From positions 1,902,147 through 1,966,146 of the forward strand of contig NZ_CH672377.1 in NCBI RefSeq assembly GCF_000153105.1: a stretch of 64,000 bases of DNA. Reading direction: 5' to 3'. Both the position numbers and the translations under genes were made by a program. Shown here one piece after another: positions 54,446-64,000 of this stretch (position 1 is the stretch's first letter; every line of letters begins with the position of its first letter). Source of the stretch: Blastopirellula marina DSM 3645. GTDB lineage: Bacteria; Planctomycetota; Planctomycetia; Pirellulales; Pirellulaceae. Below the pieces are notes generated by a model, which saw nothing but the letters and a program-made list of their open reading frames with translations, had not been told where the DNA came from and made no database searches.

Positions 54446-54824
54446 TTCGCACTCCTTTGCATTAGATCGTTCCAGAAGGGTCTATCAATCGTCACTTCGC
54501 ACTGTCGGCTCGCTGCGGGCCGACGTTTGCGGACGAGACGTTCCCCCCGGCGCCCGTCTCCTGATTCCAGCCAACATCATTGACCGCCCCATCAAGATTC
54601 GTCCTGATTACTGTTTCGACGCGATCTGTAGGAATTTCCAGTTCCTTCGGTTCCTGCCGATTTAGCGGCAAATGCGCAAGCCTCCCGCTGACCGCTAACT
54701 CCTTGCTCAAATTACCCAGTGCCCCAGTCGGAAAGGGGGTCGCGAAATCAGCGCATGCGTCGACCCTGGCAAGTTGTTACGATAGGGCTGTTGGTCCCGC
54801 CTGTTTTCCTCCTGTGATTCGCCC
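54446..54824. other. intergenic region with a doubtful small minus-strand frame
   Basis: 379 bp between divergent genes. A minus-strand frame of 72 codons (54492-54710, TTG start, no good ribosome site) ends 46 bp before the MORN-like gene and has a fairly protein-like sequence (VETVIRTNLDGAVNDVGW). It could be a short gene or a remnant; I do not recognise it. Confidence 0.3.
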
Positions 54825-56600
54825 ATGGTTCGTTTATCGGGTTTCTGCACGTTGCTGGTTTTGCTGGCGAGCACTCATGCTAGCGCTCAAGCGATCGACG
54901 CCTACCGTTCACCGGTCGATGTCGCGATCGGTCCTCAGGCCAAGTGGTTGCTTACCGCCAATCAGACCTCGGGTACGCTTTCGCTAGTCGACCTGTCGAC
55001 AGGCCGCGTTCTGGACGAGATCTCGGTCGGCGCTCGTCCCAGCTATGTCGTTCTGTGCGCGGATGGCCATACGGCGCTGGTCAGCGCGGCCGATGAAGGA
55101 CTGCTGGTCAAAGTGCAGATCGACGCCGGTAAGCTCAAGAAAATCGCCGATATTGACGTCGGTTTCGACCCCCACGGCATCGCCGTGCGAAAAGATGGAA
55201 CCCGCGCCTTTGTGGCGCTTCCCAGTGGACATGCGGTCGGCGTGGTCGATCTGGTGCAAAATCGCCTGATCGAGCATTCGTTTCCCGGGCCGCTGCCGCG
55301 TTATCTGACGCTCAGCCCTGATGATTCGCGTCTGGCGGTCGGTCTCTCCGGCGACGGAACCATCGCCGTGATGGAAACGGTCGGCAACTCAGTTCTGTAT
55401 GCAACTCGCATCAAGGGCTTGAACATCGGCCACATGAAAACGTCGGCCGACGGCAAGCAAGTCTACTTCCCGTGGCTCCACTACGGTGAAAACATCCCGT
55501 CCCCCTCTAATATTCGCCGCGGTTGGGTGCTGGGAAATCGACTCGGTCGCGTCGACCTGACCGAAGATGCGCTGGACGAGGTTCTCTCGCTTGATACCGA
55601 AGGGAACGCCGTCGCTGACGCATTTGGACTCGACCTGTCCCCTGATGAGTCGCATGTGGTGATCTCGGCGAGCGGCACCCACGAGTTGTTGGTGCTGCGT
55701 CTGACCGATTTGAAGATGTACACGGTCGGCTCGACCGAACATATCGATCAAGAGCTGCTTGATGATTCCGCTCGCTTCGCACGGATCCCGGTTGGCGGAC
55801 GTCCGATGGGACTGGAGATTACGCCGGATGGCGAAAGCGTTTACGTCGCGAACTATCTGTTAGACGCCGTCCAAGAGATCGATCTGGCGACGCGCACCAT
55901 CCAGCGGACGATTCCGCTCGGCTCCCAGGTCGAAACGACCTTGGCCCGTCAGGGAGAAGCGCTCTTTTATGATGGAGACAAAAGCTTCGATCGTTGGTAC
56001 AGCTGTCACAGCTGTCATTATGATGGGGGCAGCAATGCCGAGATTTTCGATACCCGCAACGACCGCACGATCGGCACCTATAAGACGGCGCCGGTCTTAT
56101 GGAACGTCAGTCAGACGCAGCCCTGGACCTGGCATGGTTGGCAGCAAGATCTGCGCAGCGCGATGCAGACGTCATTTACCGAGACGATGCAAGGAAAGCG
56201 GTTGGAAGAACAGGAGGTCGACGCATTGATCGCCTATTTCGATCAATTGAAACCTCCCGCGAATCCGTACTCGCGCGAATCATCCGCGGCGGCCGCCGTC
56301 GCTCGCGGCAAAGCGATCTTCTTCAGCGACAAGTCGGCCTGCAGCAGTTGCCACGCCGGCGAGAACATGACCGACGGCCAAATGCATGACGTCGGCACCG
56401 GCCACCGGCGAGATCGCTATGACGGCTACAACACGCCGTCGCTATTGGGGGTCTACTCGAAGGTTCGGCTGTTGCATCACGGCCGAGCTCGCAACCTGAA
56501 AGAAGTGCTGACCGAGCACCACGCTCCTGAAAATGTCGCCGGTGAACCGCTGACGGACCAGGAGACGCGGGATTTGGTGGAGTATTTGAAGACGTTGTAG
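54825..56600 (+). CDS. YVTN beta-propeller plus dihaem cytochrome c peroxidase-like protein
   Basis: 591 residues with a signal peptide (MVRLSGFCTLLVLLASTHASAQA). Residues about 28-380 are YVTN-type propeller blades (KWLLTANQTSGTLSLVDLSTGRVLDEI, GVVDLVQNRLIEHSFPG, TPDGESVYVANYLLDAVQEIDLATRTI). Residues about 380-591 hold two c-type haem motifs, CHSCH (C394-H398) and CSSCH (C506-H510), in a MauG/cytochrome c peroxidase-like domain. The late HHGRA..L...L..H sequence is typical of such domains. It probably works in the periplasm as a redox enzyme or electron carrier; the substrate is unknown. Confidence 0.88.
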   Translation: MVRLSGFCTLLVLLASTHASAQAIDAYRSPVDVAIGPQAKWLLTANQTSGTLSLVDLSTGRVLDEISVGARPSYVVLCADGHTALVSAADEGLLVKVQIDAGKLKKIADIDVGFDPHGIAVRKDGTRAFVALPSGHAVGVVDLVQNRLIEHSFPGPLPRYLTLSPDDSRLAVGLSGDGTIAVMETVGNSVLYATRIKGLNIGHMKTSADGKQVYFPWLHYGENIPSPSNIRRGWVLGNRLGRVDLTEDALDEVLSLDTEGNAVADAFGLDLSPDESHVVISASGTHELLVLRLTDLKMYTVGSTEHIDQELLDDSARFARIPVGGRPMGLEITPDGESVYVANYLLDAVQEIDLATRTIQRTIPLGSQVETTLARQGEALFYDGDKSFDRWYSCHSCHYDGGSNAEIFDTRNDRTIGTYKTAPVLWNVSQTQPWTWHGWQQDLRSAMQTSFTETMQGKRLEEQEVDALIAYFDQLKPPANPYSRESSAAAAVARGKAIFFSDKSACSSCHAGENMTDGQMHDVGTGHRRDRYDGYNTPSLLGVYSKVRLLHHGRARNLKEVLTEHHAPENVAGEPLTDQETRDLVEYLKTL

Positions 56601-56624
56601 ACAGACTCGGCGACGCGTTGGGCG

Positions 56625-56937
56625 TTGGTCATTGATCCACAATTCGTCGGCCGCCTCTTCGATCCCTTCTTCGAGATCTTCGGGATCGACTCAAACAGAC
56701 GTTACGCGATTGCGCCTCGGCAGCTCACAATTCCAGATGACGTGCGCTGCGATCAAGCAAAAATCTTTGTCCTGCTCGACCACGCTTTTGCGATTAGCTA
56801 ATTGAAGCGACTCTCAACAGCGCTTTTGCGAAGCGATCGAATTGGTTCAGCAGACGATCGCAGGGAAATACAACCTTAATCTCTGTGTCCCACGAATGCG
56901 TTCCTTTGCATTCCGCTGTTGTAATTACCCTACTACC
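56625..56937 (-). pseudogene. decayed minus-strand gene with a frameshift and an internal stop
   Basis: Two successive minus-strand frames read as protein but are broken. The first (about 56937-56806) contains ECKGTHSWDTEIKVV and DRLLNQFDRFAKALLRVAS, then stops. The adjoining frame continues LANRKSVVEQDKDFCLIA and AHVIWNCELPRRNRVTSV, meets a TGA, and goes on DPEDLEEGIEEAADELWIN. One frameshift near 56810 and one stop would restore a frame of about 100 codons. No start codon or ribosome site is visible and I do not recognise the family. It may be the remnant of a gene that once occupied this 478-bp gap. Confidence 0.4.
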
Positions 56938-57078
56938 CTACCTATTCGTGCGCAAGGGAATCTACTCGCCCCCAATTAATTGACTCCCCAAAAGAGGAGG
57001 TTTAGATTAACGGCTTAGATGTCAGCGCCAGTTTTCCCTTCGGCATATATCTGTCTACCCAAAGCAAGGAGGATGACG

Positions 57079-58785
57079 ATGCGATTCCGAAAGCTCATCG
57101 CAGTTAGTGCTTTTTTTACGGTGGTGATCTTCTTGACGCCCCCTCTTTTCGCGCAAAAACTCTTCGGCGGAGGCGGAGGCGGAGGCGGAGGTGGCAATGC
57201 ATGGGGCAACAATGGAGGTAAAAACAATTCGGGGCTCGAAAAAGCCATCGTCGGCGGAATTTTTGGGGCGATCGAACAAGGAATTCGAGCGAGCAGCCAC
57301 AACGATCACCACGATCACCACGATCACCACGATCACCATGACCATCACGACCACTACAATCACCACGATCGGCACGGCCATTACAACACGCGGCCCTATT
57401 ATCCCCAGTGGTCGAACAACAATTATCAGCAGTACTACTCCCCCCCGAACCCTGCGCCAGTGAAGGCCGCTCCGGCGCCTCCCAAAATCGTAACGCCGGC
57501 AAAAAATAAAGCGCCGGTGAAGATCGTGGCGGCCAAAAAGAACACCGTGCTCAACCCAAACGTTATCCGCGGTCTTAGTCTCGCCGACATCGATCGCGCC
57601 AATGAGAAGCTGCGAGATCAGCAAGACGAAAAGCTCGACGATATCGAGGACGATCTCGAGGAAGCGCTTCCTCCCAGCGACACGGATTTGATCACGCAAA
57701 TGGACGCCGCCGGCATCCAAGATCCCACCATCCAGAAGCAGATTTTGGACGCGAAAAACAAGGGCGACTCGGCCCAGACGCAAATTCTCTTCAATACCAA
57801 TGCTGATCCGGCTCATAAAGGGGAAGCCGCGGACCTGGCGAAGAAAATTGACCTGCAGAACGATCTCATCGATTTGCGAGAGGAAAATCGGGACGGTAAA
57901 TTGAGCCAACGCGACATTGATCGGTTCAAAGACAAATCGAAAGGGCTGCTTCCTCCTGGCCCCAAACGGGACGATCTCCTCGCTGACTTCGATGACATGA
58001 GCAAAACGGCGGAAGTCCAGGACTTGCTCGATAATGCGGTTCCTAACCCCGGTATGAGCGGACTCGGCGGCGGCTCAGTGACGGTGATTTACAATCCCAA
58101 CCTTCCGGAAGGTTCGGTCATTAACCTGGGCAACGGCTCGATGATGGTCGGCACAGGCGGCGCGGGAGATCTGTATATCAGCTCCTCTTCGTTGGCTGCG
58201 GCAATGGGTTTGCCGGTCGCTGTCTCGCAACCGGTTCCCGAATCAGATGGGAAGATTCCGACGAGCGGAGTCGTGCTGCGAAACGGCTCAGACAACGGCG
58301 CCGAGATCGCCTATGTCATCAACGACAAATACGACTACTTGATGAAATCGGGGCATCTCCAAACGCTGGGCGAAGGAAAATGGGTCGTTCGCTATGATCG
58401 CGGAGGATCCTTTGGGGAAGCGAAATATACGCTGACCACCGGCACGTATGAGTTCACCCCTACCGACTCAGGCTGGGCTCTCTTCGCCAAAAAGTTTGAT
58501 ATCAAAATCGACAACTCGGGCAATCCGAATGAATTTCAGTACGTGGTCAACAATGTCTCTGCGGTGGTGGGGCCTTACAGCGTGAAGACTCATCACAGCG
58601 CTTACCCGCTCGAAGTGCGCTTTGATCGCGGCGACGGCAAAGGAGAGGAACGCAAAGTTCTGAATGGGGGCACGTTCCTGGTCGCCGTCAGTCCCGGTGA
58701 TAACCTATGGGACCTCTATTCGAACGACGGAATTCCAGTACTTGCCGGAGACCGCAGCGGCGGCATCAACTTGTTCGGCAACTAA
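57079..58785 (+). CDS. secreted His/Asp-repeat protein of unknown function
   Basis: 568 residues from the ATG at 57079, five bases after AAGGAGG; upstream in-frame ATGs are badly placed. A signal peptide (MRFRKLIAVSAFFTVVIFLTPPLFAQ) and a Gly run (GGGGGGGGGG, about 30-40) precede a His/Asp tract (residues about 74-108; repeated HHD). This tract is encoded by repeats of the 9-mer GATCACCAC and is likely to bind Ni, Zn or Cu. A Pro/Ala/Lys linker and an acidic helical region (about 165-310; IDRANEKLRDQQDEKLDDIEDDLEEA) follow. The C-terminal part (about 330-568) is beta-rich with two similar sub-repeats (VVRYDRGGSFGEAKYTLTTGTYEF and EVRFDRGDGKGEERKVLNGGTFLV). I do not recognise a family. Single gene with terminator. 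Confidence 0.75.
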   Translation: MRFRKLIAVSAFFTVVIFLTPPLFAQKLFGGGGGGGGGGNAWGNNGGKNNSGLEKAIVGGIFGAIEQGIRASSHNDHHDHHDHHDHHDHHDHYNHHDRHGHYNTRPYYPQWSNNNYQQYYSPPNPAPVKAAPAPPKIVTPAKNKAPVKIVAAKKNTVLNPNVIRGLSLADIDRANEKLRDQQDEKLDDIEDDLEEALPPSDTDLITQMDAAGIQDPTIQKQILDAKNKGDSAQTQILFNTNADPAHKGEAADLAKKIDLQNDLIDLREENRDGKLSQRDIDRFKDKSKGLLPPGPKRDDLLADFDDMSKTAEVQDLLDNAVPNPGMSGLGGGSVTVIYNPNLPEGSVINLGNGSMMVGTGGAGDLYISSSSLAAAMGLPVAVSQPVPESDGKIPTSGVVLRNGSDNGAEIAYVINDKYDYLMKSGHLQTLGEGKWVVRYDRGGSFGEAKYTLTTGTYEFTPTDSGWALFAKKFDIKIDNSGNPNEFQYVVNNVSAVVGPYSVKTHHSAYPLEVRFDRGDGKGEERKVLNGGTFLVAVSPGDNLWDLYSNDGIPVLAGDRSGGINLFGN

Positions 58786-58823
58786 ACGCGGCCTCGGCGA
58801 AACGTTCCCACCAATGGGCGCGC

Positions 58824-58856
58824 AGGGACGTCGCAATGCGACGTCCCTTTTCTTTG
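58824..58856 (+). terminator. rho-independent terminator after the His/Asp-repeat gene
   Basis: Perfect 12-bp arms 58824-58835 and 58837-58848, then TTTTCTTT. It lies about 40 bp past the stop. Confidence 0.93.
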
Positions 58857-59072
58857 CGCGCTAGGGGAATTGTTCCTGCAAAATCGGCCGAAGATGTCAA
58901 AAAAATCCTCCCTGCAGTGCTGTTTCTGGTTATCCGTTTCGGTTTAGGCTAGACTTAGCTTTGCATCCTGCCGCGGCGATCCCTCCTGACTTGCCGCGAT
59001 TTTGGCGCCGCTCACCCCTGGCGCCCGAAGCTTTCCCGTCGAAATTCCATCCAACTCTATGAGAAAGACCCC

Positions 59073-64000
<4,928 letters not shown>

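Overview
The window looks like chromosomal DNA from a marine or freshwater planctomycete of the Pirellula/Blastopirellula type. This is an inference from gene content: three formylglycine-type sulfatases, two giant cytochrome-c/beta-propeller proteins of the Planctomycetes-Verrucomicrobia kind, DUF1080, ThuA and NPCBM modules, secreted proteins with the LExRxLLS-like N-terminal motif, and a Cys-rich outer-membrane barrel of BBP7/Lpg1974 type. GC content is moderately high and most genes sit in short or single-gene units on both strands.

Layout. 1-3854: the end of a CheB-CheR-PAS-histidine kinase-receiver hybrid. 3860-11300 (minus): an outer-membrane barrel, a seven-repeat secreted protein and a 1461-residue cadherin-like repeat protein. 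11990-17732: a sulfatase, a PQQ-type beta-propeller, a coiled-coil membrane protein, a GH13 glucan branching-type enzyme and a small DUF1328 membrane protein. 17975-22472: a three-gene ABC exporter (ATPase, FtsX-type permease, HlyD-type adaptor). 22497-22605 (minus): a candidate small RNA. 22813-27338: a GNAT-like protein, a double PRC-barrel protein, tRNA-Gly(GCC) with two good promoters, and trigger factor.

27422-37611 is a type VI secretion (T6SS) locus. A divergent pair on the minus strand encodes TssL and a short TssM. The plus strand carries tssA, tssB, tssC, hcp, tssE, tssF and tssG. TssM stops at its third membrane helix and has no periplasmic domain. No tssJ, tssK, clpV, vgrG or PAAR gene is present in the window.

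The T6SS locus ends directly against a tandem array of about four 258-bp palindromic units (37613-40210). An intact IS4-family element (38302-39829) has inserted in the third unit, with 18-bp terminal repeats and a 10-bp target duplication. A second palindromic element follows (40443-40693).

40831-64000 is a typical planctomycete secreted/catabolic region: a vWA lipoprotein, two more sulfatases, a DHDPS-fold protein, a five-haem-motif PA14/propeller protein, a Tat-exported M19-like protein, a MORN-like repeat protein, a YVTN propeller/dihaem oxidase-like protein, a decayed gene, a His/Asp-repeat protein, and a very large DUF1080-ThuA-NPCBM-propeller-HEAT-cytochrome fusion that runs off the end. 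Together these suggest degradation of sulfated polysaccharide at the cell surface or periplasm coupled to c-type electron carriers. That coupling is inferred, not shown.
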